Part shown: positions 1-10,549 of the stretch, piece by piece
Layout: each line of letters opens with the position of its first letter
Position numbering within the stretch: the first letter of the stretch is position 1
NCBI GenBank assembly: GCA_027600665.1
Contig: JADGJL010000043.1
Coordinates: forward strand, 1-58,479
Direction: 5' to 3'
DNA from: Irineochytrium annulatum
Taxonomy: Eukaryota > Chytridiomycota > Chytridiomycetes > Chytridiales > Chytridiaceae
DNA length: 58,479 nucleotides
Position numbers and translations under genes: made by a program
Notes under the pieces: model-generated
Database searches by the model: none
Told to the model about the DNA's origin: nothing
What the model saw: only the letters and a program-made list of their open reading frames with translations

Positions 1-1494
1 CCCGCGTCCCTCCCTGCCAACCCTTCCCCCTTATCTTCTGCCATCCCCTCAAACGCCCCAAACCCTCTCGGCCACCCTCCCACGCTCAGATCATACGCGG
101 CGCTCCAATTCCTCCTCCTCAGCTTCGGGTCCGCCATGTACCTCGCGTTGAACCAGTCGCCGACGGACGGCAGGCGGCCATCGGGGGTGGAGGACAGGAA
201 GCGCTCGGAAGGGTAAAGCATGGAGGTGTTGTCATGGAAGTGCGCGGGCGGCAGCCGCCAGGGGACTTTAGAGTCGAAGACGGTTGGGGAGAAGTGGCGG
301 TGGAGGCAGTCGCCGAGGAGGAGGGACGGAAGGGATGGGTCTTTCATGTGGACCTATGATTGCGCAGGTTTAGATAAAATTCCAGGTTGCGCACGTGGAA
401 GTTGAAGGACCCGTACGTTGAGGGTATAATCCGTTAGCGCGCCGTCGACGTACAATCCTTCGCCCAGGCCAGGGATGTACGTGCACGGTTCCTTCGTGAC
501 GTTAGGCTCGGCTCAATTGCGTACATACTTCTTCTGCAAATAAACGTACCTGTATGAACGGGATGCAGGTCGTCGCATGTAACACCGCAAACACGTTTTC
601 CCGTGTCAACCTCACAAACCGGATCGCCCCCCTCCCGCCCAACCCATTCTCTAAAAACCTCGGCTCCACGTCCCCAGAATAGAAGCAAACTCTCGACACA
701 AGACCCGCCAGCAAGTCCGTGTTGACGGCGTTCGCGACCGCGTATGCAGCCAGGACGCACTTGAACTTCCAGTCCGGCAGATTCCGATAGGGACGGTTGA
801 TGTCGCCAACGAGAATGGCGATTTTCAAGTGCGGGTGGCCGAGGGCGGCATCGATAGCGTCGGGCGGCGCGACGATGCGGTAGCACTCCTCCATCATCGG
901 CCTTAAGACCTGCGGCGTGTCACCCTTCCGGTAGATCATCTGACAATAGTGTTCCTTCAGCTCATTGCTAACGTCCCGACCGGTCGCCAAGCTCGACAAC
1001 AGCGCCATGAACCTCAACGCGGACGTGGATGCGCCCTGTTCCGACTATCAGCCTCCCGTCAGGGTAGCGAATAGGCGAGCAATACTCACCACTATCCATT
1101 TCCGCTCGACGATCTCCCCGTTCGCTACCATTTCCATCACATGCTTATCGAAGCCCACCGTAACGAAGCTCCTGGGTCCACTGGCAGGCCCAAAAAACAC
1201 CTTGAAGTAGTTAAGCCCATCCCTTTGCAGCCGTTCCATCTCCGCGCAGTCGGCCTGCAGCGCCCTCGACGGGTGGAACCTAAAGATGCGGGGGCTCTCG
1301 GAGCTGTTGGAGGACGCGGCGTCGGGACGCTCGATCTCTTTCCCAAAAATCATGCCGTGAAAGACATCCCGCTCGTCGCGTCGGCCGGGGAACAGCATGA
1401 TGCGCAGGACGGCGAGGAGGACGATCATGCCGACCAGGCCGGCGATAATTCCGCCGTCCTGGAAGACATCCAGGATCGGGCCGCTGCTGATCAT
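1..1494 (-). CDS. Patatin-like phospholipase family protein (3' end cut by window edge)
   Basis: Partial gene running off the left edge. Spliced exons give a short N-terminus, one membrane segment (rich in Ile/Val/Leu, about residues 13-34), then a patatin-type fold. The nucleophile-elbow-like stretch reads GASTSAL. It is followed by the helix HYCQMIYRKGDTP and the block YVDGALTDYTLN, which resembles the Asp-Gly-Gly/Ala catalytic Asp region of bacterial-type patatins. Introns lie near 1085-1040, 550-500 and 425-355, all GT-AG. The family hydrolyses acyl esters of lipids; the membrane segment suggests the enzyme is anchored. I chose the ATG at 1494 because an upstream in-frame ATG near 1650 would abut the divergent ATP synthase gene. 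The GxSxG Gly after Ser is replaced by Ser, so activity is uncertain. Family assignment is from remembered features, not a search. Confidence 0.6.
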
Positions 1495-1658
1495 GATTCC
1501 CCGAACGGGAGGAAGATGGGCGGGATCCTGTGAGGTCGATAGGGAGATCCACGGGTCGATGTTTGCAGGTGGTTGGTGATGAGCCCTATCAAGATCGGCC
1601 GCGTTCGTCAAATCGGAGTGAAAAGCGAGAAAGTAAACGCAACCATCCATCATCGACC

Positions 1659-2109
1659 ATGTCTTTCTTCTGGCGTGAGGCGGGTCTCAAGTGGGTATCA
1701 CGTCGGGTGTGAGGAGATCTGGAGGGGGCCGTGTCGCCTGCGGTGGAATGGAGGGAGGGTAACCGGCGTTGGGGATGGATTGGAGTCTTCTCATCGCGAC
1801 TCTAAGCCGATTTTGCCTTCGATCTTAGCTACCTGCAGGTCTCCAACATCGCGGCCTCGGCCCTCCGGCGCATCGTCAAGAGCGAGGTTCGGATCGCGGC
1901 GCTGAAGCGGGAAGACCAGTCGCTGAAGATGGCAAAGTGGACGGATGGGAAGCAGGGCGAAGTGGTCAGTAGTTTTTTCCTTCCTTCCTTTTTTTTTTTT
2001 GTTCTGGTCTAAAAAGATTTTCTGTTAACGATTTCGAATCCAAATTTTTATCTTTCATTGTGCGTGGAAATTTTAGAAAATGCTCTACACGGAAGCTGTG
2101 CACCATTAG
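1659..2109 (+). CDS. ATP15: ATP synthase subunit epsilon, mitochondrial
   Basis: Three exons: 1659-1690, 1829-1964 and 2077-2109, with GT-AG introns of 138 and 112 nt; the last intron has a TTAAC branch-like site. The joined protein is 66 aa, the usual size for this subunit. It starts MSFFWREAGLNYLQVSNI and continues AALRR-type helix, KSE, ALKRE and KWTDGKQGE, matching eukaryotic epsilon. The subunit sits in the central stalk of mitochondrial F1 and helps hold the gamma/delta rotor. Its start is divergent from the patatin-like gene, 164 bp away. Exon 3 is the least certain part: without the second intron the frame would run into a low-complexity tail ending near 2012. Confidence 0.88.
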
Positions 2110-2745
2110 TACAACAATATAATATATACAACGGCTCGTCGCTTCTTGCATTCCTGCTGGTCGGCTCTCTATCTGCGTTCAGGCGATGATAGGCGTAGCG
2201 CAGTCTTTATGTGTCGGTGTTGGTCCGACTCGATGTCGCTTGCAGCAATGAACACGATTGCGAGTAATTTTGACCACGAACTTGCTGTACCTTCATGATC
2301 ATGCGAATGTAGGTTGTGCAACAAGATAAACGAAAAGCTTTTTTCTTACCATAGGAGCGGTAACGATATGCAAGCGCCAGTTTGCGCATTTTTTTCGTTG
2401 ATGTTATACTGCAAGCAGTGTGGCAAAATTGAAAACATCAACAATAATAATCAGTCCTCAGCTTAACAATCGCCACGCGTTTGCGGCTTCAGCAGCAATA
2501 GTATTCGAAATTCGTTCGGCTGAGTTTTCGTGAAGCTCTGCACTTGGTTTTTATCCACGGGATTTTTTTATCCAAAGAAGAACATGGCTGACATTCGCAA
2601 CACCGCCTGGGACAGACAGGGTCTTGGCGAAAGCCGCCCAGTCTTTGACAGATGGGCATGGATGCACTTGACAATTAAAATGGACCCTTCACAATCGGGA
2701 CTCGTTCCAACCCCGAGCTCCGGCTTGGAAGAGACGGGCCCCGTG
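2110..2745. other. Intergenic region without a recognised gene
   Basis: AT-rich spacer between ATP15 and the small secreted-protein pair. The open frames seen here on both strands are about 60-90 codons long, low in coding character and resemble nothing I know. The 3' part must contain the upstream region of the gene at 2837. Confidence 0.5.
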
Positions 2746-2752
2746 TATAAAA
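2746..2752 (+). promoter_or_regulatory. TATA box of the first small secreted-protein gene
   Basis: TATAAAA lies 91 bp before the ATG at 2837. The neighbouring paralogue has TATAAAT at nearly the same distance (96 bp), which supports both as real core promoters. Confidence 0.6.
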
Positions 2753-2836
2753 TAAACGCAATTAATTCCACCCCCCAGCCGGGGTCTAGTATTTAGGTAC
2801 GATCACCACTGCACAACGCTACATACCCTCACCATA

Positions 2837-3167
2837 ATGCGTTCTTTCGTCACCGCCGTCGCTCTCGTCTTCATGGCCAACGTCGCGGCCAGCGCTGCAG
2901 CTGGTATTGCACAACGTTCAGGCTGCACTGTAGCCTTCTCTTTTAACTCAACGTATCTCTTTTTCTCCACCCGCAGAGGTCGCCGCTGGATTGATTCAGC
3001 CCCGCGATGTGCCCGAGCAAAACAAGGCCGTCGCCGCCGAGGTCTGCGTCAACGGCGTGTGCGAGGACTATTACAGCGCAGACGACTACTACAGCGCAGC
3101 CGCGCGCATCGGCTGCAGCAACGCCGTGGCGGTCGCTGTCGTCGCGGCGGCGCTTGCTTTTGCGTAG
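2837..3167 (+). CDS. Small secreted, GPI-anchor-like protein (tandem copy 1)
   Basis: Two exons, 2837-2903 and 2977-3167, joined in phase 1 after codon 22; 85 aa. The N-terminus is a clear signal peptide (MRSFVTAVALVFMANVAAS). The mature part is only about 60 residues. It contains a Cys pair (EVCVNGVCEDYY), an acidic/Tyr motif (EDYYSADDYYSAA) and a hydrophobic Ala/Val tail that ends the protein without a charged stop, as in GPI-anchor signals. I do not recognise the family. The gene at 3520 has the same plan, the same intron position and phase and the same promoter spacing, so the two are tandem duplicates. Likely a cell-surface or wall protein; that is inference. Confidence 0.75.
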
Positions 3168-3423
3168 CTCTTCACTGGTGGACAACCAATTCGAGAATGT
3201 TGGGCCTAGATGCGGCGAGAATTGCACCCGATATAGTACGAAGATGAGAATATAGCGTCATCTGACTCTCCCGAAAGCGCGTATCTGAAGCACGGCGTGA
3301 GAGGCGCAAACTGGGTGTAAATCCCGTCATCCTGTCAACGGTCCATTCTGTTCAATCAAATTGTCAAAATCGCATCCTCCCGTCCCCTTCATTCCTGGAC
3401 CCAAACGCGATGCCCTCCGGTGC

Positions 3424-3430
3424 TATAAAT
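3424..3430 (+). promoter_or_regulatory. TATA box of the second small secreted-protein gene
   Basis: TATAAAT 96 bp before the ATG at 3520, mirroring the paralogue upstream. Confidence 0.6.
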
Positions 3431-3519
3431 CCTTAACGGCCCGCATCTCCCGTTCGATATCAAACAACTCAAAGAGCCTCTACCTCCTCTCAACCTCTTC
3501 GAAAACCCTACCATCCAAG

Positions 3520-3924
3520 ATGCGCTTCTTCACCATCTCCGCTGCCGTCGTCCTCGTCCTGGCCCTCGGTGCTGACGCCGCTAAGGGTGAGCATTTGTCT
3601 CTCTACTCCCACCCTCCTGCTGGTTACTTCGATGAGAAACGGGGGGACTGGCCTTCTTCTTCCTGGCGGAATTGCCTCAATATTCCCCTTTGAACTGTCT
3701 TTTGTAAAACTCGTCGCTAATCTCAAGTCTTCCGCCCTCCAGTCCGCCGCGACGCCGAGGTCGTCGAGGTCGAGAGGTCGGCCGCCGACGTCGCCGCCGC
3801 CGCCGCCGTGGCCGCTGCCAACGAGTACAACAACGAGTACTACTACAACGCCGCCGGCGTCAACGCCCCGGCCGTCGCCGTCGCCGGTGTCGTCGCCGCC
3901 GTTGCCGGTCTCGCCATGTTCTAG
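3520..3924 (+). CDS. Small secreted, GPI-anchor-like protein (tandem copy 2)
   Basis: Two exons, 3520-3586 and 3743-3924. The split falls in phase 1 after codon 22, exactly as in the gene at 2837; 82 aa. The signal peptide is MRFFTISAAVVLVLALGADA. The mature chain starts with RRD, a possible dibasic processing site. It then has an Ala-rich helix, the Tyr motif NEYNNEYYYNAAG and a hydrophobic Ala/Val/Gly tail ending in MF, as in GPI signals. Unlike copy 1 it has no cysteines. Third positions are almost all C or G, suggesting high expression. Function unknown; a wall- or membrane-anchored surface protein is the likeliest reading. Confidence 0.75.
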
Positions 3925-4198
3925 ATCTTGATGGGATGCCATACGTTGATGGGAGATGGCGTTGATAGAATGATGAGATAGAATGGGACGTTGGTGTCAT
4001 ATGGAGTTGATGGTGACCGTGATATAATACACTTCATTCTAAGCACTTGTGGGACAAAAATTTGATGTATTTGAGCATATACATGTTCTTCGTCCAACCA
4101 ACTCGGCAACATCCAGCCACATAAACACCTTTTCAAGCGCCTGCCAACGAATCAAACACTACACCGCACACGCGTTAAGAACAACCGCCTCAACTCGA

Positions 4199-6115
4199 TC
4201 ACTGCACCACACACGCATTGACAACCACCCCGTCATCCTCCTCCGCCTCCTCCAACATCTCCCTTAACTTCCTCTTCTTTGCGCTCGGCTCCCCTCCACC
4301 ACCCCTCCCTCCACCACTTTCCGCCGCCTTAAATTCATCATAGCTCTGCACCTGGCACTCGCTGTAACCCGCGTCCCTCAACCCGGCGATGATCCCATGG
4401 ATCTGATCGACGTCCGTGATGGCCGGCGCGAGGAAGCACGACCGGTCATCGATCCACCGCACCTGCACGTCCCCGAAGTGCGGCGCGAACTGCTTCAGTA
4501 TATCACTCGTCCGCCATCCGGCCGGAAACGAAGACAAATGGATGTACGTTGCGCGCGAGATCTCGGCCTCCGATCCCGTAACGTTAAAGTACGGTATGTC
4601 GGACCGCATGAGGAAGAGGCGATTCGACGCGATCGTGATGTTGATGTCGCGGAGGATGACGCTGTTGGAGAGGCCGGGAGCGATGAGCTTGGTCATGCGG
4701 AGGAAGCAGAAGCCAGTGATGTAGGCGTCGTAGCCGGCCTCGTGGAGGGCTTGGGAGTCGGGACCGTAGCTGTTGTAGTCGGAATGGTGCGCTAAAGTAG
4801 TTGGAGGATAGGAAGTCCTTTTAGCACTTTGGGAGGAAAATTCTTTGTGAAATGCTACACAGACCAATGATGGGCTGTAAAAAGGGTGCCCGGCTGCATT
4901 TGTCCATCAGCTTCGCAAGATCCGTGTAAGGGATAAACTTGGTCAGCTGGTCGTTCCATGCCGCAAGATACTTTGTGTCGTAAATGCTGATGTCATGAGG
5001 GGGGCTCAAGTTGAGAAATACATAGCATGTTGCCAAACTCACGTCGGGAACAGCTTGTTGAGCTCTCTTTTGTACTCGTCGACAGTCGCGGGCAGCTTCT
5101 TGTGGAACTTATGGAACGTGTGGCAAAGGTCAAGGTATAGGTTGTGTCCGACGACGGGCTTCTTCGACTCGGAAATCATCTCGATCACCCTTCGAAATCC
5201 AATCAACGACTCCAGTTCTTGCTGCGATGACCAAATTAATCGGTGGAAGAAGGAATTCAAGTAGCCACGGTTCCTACACACCTGAAGCTTATACCCCGGC
5301 GACGCCATCCCAGCCTCCCTCTGCTCCTCCGTTAACCTCGTAATCTCCACGCCTCCCAAATTCGACGAGCTCGTCATCAGGAACCCATTAAACCGATTCC
5401 TAACCTCCTGATGCACGATTCTCTTCTGATAATTGTTCCCCGTCGGGCACACGAACTTCTGCTCCCGCGAATTCTGCAGCCACCCATGCACGAGCCCCAT
5501 GGCTTCGTCCGCATACTCCCGATCCTTCTCACTGAGGTCGATGTCCGCGCCGTAGTCCAACCGGCCCAACTGCTCACGAGCATACGCTTCGTCGTCCTGA
5601 TTCAGGTACGGGATGCCGTCGTCGAGCCACGCGTTGAAGTCGAAGTTGTTGTCGCGGAGGAACTGGAGAGAGGAGGGGTCCGAGACGAAGCAGCGATGGA
5701 GGTTGAACTGCCGGCTGCCGGTGCGAGGGAAGATAGGGAAGTTGAAGGCCTGGGCCACGTATTTCTGCTGCTGCTGTTGGAGACGAGGTATTTGAGTACC
5801 ATAATTAAACGAACCCGCGTAAAACTCACGGAATCCCATCTAAACGTGCAGACACCGTACTGCGTCACGAGGAAGTCCGCCGCGCTCGCTCTTATTTTCT
5901 GATACCGCGACTCCACTGTGTCCATCCTTTTTCATCGCTGCGTTTAACTATACAGTCGACATACATCGAAATTGCCAAACAAACCTGTCTATAACCTGCT
6001 CGCGATTCCGAGTCAGGCCCGTCATCTCCGCGTCGATCGCGACAAAAGCAGCATTCTTGATGGCGTCGCGGATGGTGGGGAGGAGCTCGGTGAAGGTTTT
6101 TCCAGTAACTTGCAT
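4199..6115 (-). CDS. PARN: Poly(A)-specific ribonuclease PARN
   Basis: Six exons on the minus strand. The start MQVTGKTF at 6115 fits the short PARN N-terminus; an upstream in-frame ATG at 6208 would add an unusual extension. The DEDD nuclease motifs are visible: AIDAEMTGL (first Asp-Glu), VVGHNLYLD (second Asp) and HEAGYDAYITG (last Asp with its His). The split nuclease halves flank an R3H-like insert around CPTGNNYQKR. A C-terminal RNA-binding part follows, and the tail KKRKLREM is basic and could be a nuclear signal. PARN shortens poly(A) tails and trims the 3' ends of small RNAs. Introns fall after IDR, WDS, GYKLQ, LFPT and QPII; all are short GT-AG. Start is divergent from the hydrolase at 6304. 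Confidence 0.92.
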
Positions 6116-6303
6116 CACGCTAATCGACGGATGCAATGCCGGGATGGCTTGTAACGCGCCAGTTTGACTTTTCAAGCATCCATCCACGACCACTTTGCCG
6201 CGTGACATAGATAAGTTAACAGCTAATACAACCCCCCGCCAGCCAGCCGGCTTTCCTGATCATCCCGACCTGCTCAATACTACTGCCTCTAACTATCGAA
6301 ATC

Positions 6304-7167
6304 ATGGCGGACGTTCCCGACTGCTGCAAGACCGGGTTTCTCTGGGACACTGAACCGAGGGGCACAGTGGAAACCATCACCGTTGAGGTATGCGTCTCTT
6401 TACAGAGTCAGTTCATTTCCTTACTTCCCGTTTGCTCCTTCCGATCTCTTTCACAGTCCTACGTCTCCCGCCCAGCGGTACCCACAACGAAATGGATCAT
6501 CATTCTTTCCGACTCCTTCGGCCACACCCTCAAGAACACCCGCATCCTTGCCGACCAGTTCGCCGACGCCGGCTTCAACGTCGTCGTGCCAGACATCTTT
6601 AACGGCGACGCCCTAAGCCCCGTGGGCCACGACGGCCTCCTCGACAAGCCGACGGGGTTCACGGACGGCGTTTCGAAGGCCTTCAGGATGTTGCGCGCCG
6701 CCCCTACGTTCCTGCCGTGGCTGAACAAGCACAAGAAAGAGACCGTCGTCCCCATCGTCTTGGCACTCCTAAAAGAGCTTCGTGGCAACCTGGGCGCTAC
6801 CAAGATTGGGACGGTCGGATATTGCTTCGGAGGTCGCCATGCCATCCTGACGGGGAACCTGGAATCCGTGGACGCGTTCTGCGCCGCGCACCCGTCGTCC
6901 GTCGAGCTCGCCGAGGTCGAGGCCATCGACGTCAAGAAGCCGGGTCTCATCGCGCTGGCGGAGCATGACACGGTCGTGCCGCAGAAGTTTGTCGACAAGT
7001 GGGACGCGATCATCAAGAAGAGGGGGTGCCTTATCAAAAGCAAAATTTACCCGAAGACGAATCACGGGTTTGCGGTCAGGGGAAATGAAGACGTGGAGGA
7101 GGTGCGGGCGGCGAGGGACGAATGCTTTTTGGACTTCGTGGCACATATGAAGACGCACCTCGCTTGA
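6304..7167 (+). CDS. Dienelactone hydrolase family protein
   Basis: Alpha/beta hydrolase of the dienelactone hydrolase family. The nucleophile Cys lies in GYCFGGR, the acid is probably Asp in LAEHDTVVP and the His lies in TNHGFAVRG. The fold starts at WIIILSDSFGH. An in-frame, stop-free 69-nt intron (6388-6456, GTATGC to CACAG) probably separates TITVE from SYVSRP, so an unspliced reading would carry 23 extra residues. The family acts on small lactones and esters in the cytosol; the exact substrate cannot be read from the sequence. Confidence 0.88.
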   Translation: MADVPDCCKTGFLWDTEPRGTVETITVEVCVSLQSQFISLLPVCSFRSLSQSYVSRPAVPTTKWIIILSDSFGHTLKNTRILADQFADAGFNVVVPDIFNGDALSPVGHDGLLDKPTGFTDGVSKAFRMLRAAPTFLPWLNKHKKETVVPIVLALLKELRGNLGATKIGTVGYCFGGRHAILTGNLESVDAFCAAHPSSVELAEVEAIDVKKPGLIALAEHDTVVPQKFVDKWDAIIKKRGCLIKSKIYPKTNHGFAVRGNEDVEEVRAARDECFLDFVAHMKTHLA

Positions 7168-7308
7168 TCTCGATTCGAGAGCTTTCAAAAGTCGGGCGAT
7201 TGCTGCTTTTTATTAATGAACATGTTGTTGCATTGAAGTGTGGTCTCAGCGAAAGCCGTGCCAGAGAAAGGCTTAGAACTATGTCTGGTCTCGACTCGAC
7301 TGTTTGGT

Positions 7309-9044
7309 CTATTCATCTTTATTTTTCAATGCCTTTAATAAAGCGTCCGCTATTTCGAACACCGCACCGTCATTCCCATACTGTGCAATCAGCTGCACAC
7401 CGAGCGGCAGCTTCCCCGTTCTCGTGATGGGCACGCTCATGGCCGGCAACCCTGCCAGGCTCGCGGGCACTGTCATGACATCGTTAACGCACTCGTTTAC
7501 GGGCCCGCTCTCAGGATCCTCGTATTCGGCGACGGTAGGGGCCGGGCCGACCGTGGCTGGCGTGATAATGGCGTCAACCCCGCTCACGCGCGTAAAAGAT
7601 TCGTATGTTGAATGCGGGTGCGGATACTTGAACACCTCGTTAAAGTCCTTTTGAATCAGGCGCCGCACTTTTTGGGCTTGGGCGTAGTAAGATCCATAAG
7701 CGCTGCACGACAGAGGTTTAGGAAGTCTAAGAAGAACAACGGCCTGCCTCGCTTACCTTTCCGATAAGACAAACGTTCCCAGCAGCAGTCGTCGCCGAAC
7801 CTCATCCCCAAAGCCCATCGTCCGAACGGCAGCAAACGGCGCCATCCCGGGACTCACTTTCTCCTCTACCGCTCCATATCGAAGTCCATCATACCGCGCC
7901 AAATTCGACGATGCCTCCGCCGGCGCCAAAACGTAATATGTAGGCAATGCCAGCGACGTGTGCGGCAGCGAAACGTTAACGATTGTCGCACCCAACGAAC
8001 GCAACGCCTCGATCGCCATCTCCCACGCGGCCGCGCTTTCGGCAGATAATCCATCGACAAAGTACTCCTGCATTCAATCGCTTAGCTGGCGACTCGGCTA
8101 GACGAAGAGGACCTTCGGCATTCCGATCCGACGACCCAACAAAGTCGGGGGCGGATCATCATCCTTGCTCTCATCCAACTTGTCCGTGCTTGCGTCCATG
8201 CTTGCCTTCGTCCACGGTAGCTCCATGGAGGTCGCGTCCCGTTCATCCTTCTTGCCCAGGATGCAATACGCGGCATATGCGTCGTTTACCGTATTCGCAA
8301 AGATGCCTACGGTATCGAGCGAGCTCGCGTACGACACGAGACCCCATCGCGAGAACCGACCGTAACTAGGTTTGAATCCAATAACGCCGCAATACGCCGC
8401 TGGCAGTCGAACGGAGCCGCCAGTATCTGACCCAAGCGCTCTATCTTCCACAAGTCAATATCCATGCCATGACGGACGCAAGAACCACTGACATTCTCGC
8501 CATCCCAGAAGCCACGGCTGCCGCGCTGCCACCCGAACTTCCGCCGGCGACGCGGTCCGGCGCTCGAGGGTTAATTACGCAGCCGTGCGCAGAATGCAAA
8601 TTGCTGGAGCCCATGCCGAACTCGTCCATGTTTGTCTTGGCGATCACGAGCAAGCCGGCTTTCTCCAAGAGATCGACGACTGTCGCGTTAAATGGGGACG
8701 TGAAGTCTGTAAGATTGAGTTCAGAGTTGCAAGAATAGCGCCACGTTACCGCTCAGCATTTTGGAACCGCATGTTGTTGGAAGTGCTCCTCGCGTGCATA
8801 TGTTATTCTTTATCGCAACCGTTGCGCCGTCCAGCGGGCCGAACTGAGTTCCTGTAACAAAGGCATATTAAATAAACGCGACGAAATAAACACCAGATAA
8901 ACGATACAAACCTTCATCCCACCGGCCATCCGCCTCCGCCGCCCGCTTCAGCAGGTCCTCTCTTGCTACTGTATGCGTGCAGGCGTTGACCTTCCCATTT
9001 AGGCGGGCAATGGATTCGAAGTTTCGCCGAGCAGCCGAGAGCAT
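7309..9044 (-). CDS. HER2: Glutamyl-tRNA(Gln) amidotransferase subunit A, mitochondrial
   Basis: Six exons encode an amidase-signature protein. The Ser-cisSer-Lys triad is complete: Lys in VAIKNN, Ser in the Gly/Ser-rich block [14 protein letters not shown], and the second Ser in [14 protein letters not shown]. The C-terminal part with [16 protein letters not shown] and GLPAMSVPI is typical of GatA. The enzyme converts Glu-tRNA(Gln) to Gln-tRNA(Gln) in mitochondria. The start [18 protein letters not shown] could double as a targeting sequence. A longer start at 9110 would overlap the divergent gene at 9082, so 9044 is preferred. One intron uses a weak donor (GTCCTC). Confidence 0.9.
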
Positions 9045-9081
9045 TTCTCTTTTAGGCGAAGAAAAAGACTGACGAGTCGAG

Positions 9082-10330
9082 ATGGTCGAGCTCAGCGACC
9101 TAACCGTCATCGCGCCGTCGCTCTCGATCGCGGCCTACTTCTCTGTCCTGGCCTTTACGCTGGCGCTGGCATTCTCTCGGGGCTTCAAGTCGGCCGTCAC
9201 CTTCTCGCGGATTCTCTACTTGCTCTGCGCCTGTGCTAGTTTTTACGTGACATGGGGGTACATCTTCGCGTGGCTACGTAAGTCTTTTATAGTCGTCATG
9301 ATCGCACGCTTAACTCTACGCTGGAAGGTTCGGGGTACGATGAGGCGCTCGCGAAGCCTGGAGGTTCTCTGACGACCTGGATCGTTGAGTCGGACCTGTT
9401 TGATGCGGCCTACGCCGCTGTCTCGGAGGACCGGAGAAACTGGTGGTGGAGCGTCCAGCTGCTCAACTTCACATGCACTCTAATCGTCTTCATGTGGACC
9501 GAGGGCGCGCATCACGTTGTGCTGGCGGACCGAGGGCCCGATGCGCCGAAGGTTAAGGGTCGAGGCGCGTGGTTCATTTCGCCGTTGGTGTACACGGTGC
9601 TGGGGTTTATTGGGGCTATTAGTGTTGCTTTCCCGCTGTTTTTGATTCAAAGGTCGCTTGTTACTGGTATGCGTGTATCCTACCTGTCGCTCTTGTTTTA
9701 ATTTTACGATAAGTGTCAAGCCCGTACACGCTCGAACGGCCGGCTCGTCCCACGACACTCCTGACGCTCATGATGGTCCTCTCGATCGCATCCAACACCC
9801 TGACGCCCTTCATCGCCAAGGACTCCTCCTACTTTGGCTATAACCTCAAAGCCCTCCACTTCTTCCTCCTCCTCCCCATCATCCTCGTCGCCGGCCGAAC
9901 GCTCATCTTCTGGCCGGCCCAGTCCGAACGTCGCCGGAGAGTTGTCTCCGGCATCGGTGTCGCCCCCCTTTACGGCTTCTTGGCCGGCGGCTCGATCGTC
10001 TCACACCTGAACCTGAGCCTGGACTACTTTGTGCGATCGAACGGCACGGCGGCGGACCTCATGGCGGCGATTTTCTCGAACCCTTGCCAGACCAGCATCA
10101 CGTCCGACCTGGGGTTCACGACGCTGGTGGCGTCCGTGTTTATGCTGCGGGAGGCCGTGGTGGGGCCTGTGTCCGGGAGGGTCGTGGCGACGTTCGCTGC
10201 GGCGGTGCTGGTGCTGCTGTCACCGTTCTTGTCGATTTCGGTGATATTCCCATGTTATCTGGCGTATAGGGAGGGGTGGCGTCTTTCGGAGTTGCCGCCG
10301 CCGCCGAGGAGGAAGATTAAGTCGACTTGA
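9082..10330 (+). CDS. Multi-pass membrane protein of unknown function
   Basis: Three exons: 9082-9277, 9328-9666 and 9714-10330. The protein is about 383 aa with roughly eight to ten hydrophobic segments, starting at SLSIAAYFSVLAFTLALAF and ending at LLSPFLSISVIFPCYLAY. The C-terminal tail is basic and Pro-rich (PPPPRRKIKST). A luminal or extracellular loop carries potential N-glycosylation sites (NLS, NGT). I do not recognise the family. The start codon is only 37 bp from the divergent GatA start, so they share a promoter region. Confidence 0.7.
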
Positions 10331-10549
10331 TGGACATGATATTATTATTTCATTCTTCTACTGCATTGCTCGAATACATGCATTATCATTTTTCAACTAA
10401 AGTGTTCAAAGCCATTGTGGCTAAGATTTTTATCTAATGTGGTCATTAAGACAATTTTGTGTTGATTACGAGCAAGTTGTGACTCTGTCGGGGTATAAAT
10501 CCAGCCATCTTGCGACCGTCGTCGCCGCGGGAGGTATAGGGCATGCATA

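Noticed and set aside
1495..1653. Longer N-terminus for the patatin-like protein (start at 1653)
   Set aside because: It would leave 5 bp to the ATP15 start and includes sequence that looks like an intron or leader ending in CACAG.
9045..9110. Longer N-terminus for GatA (start at 9110)
   Set aside because: It would overlap the start of the divergent membrane-protein gene; the Met at 9044 fits the family better.
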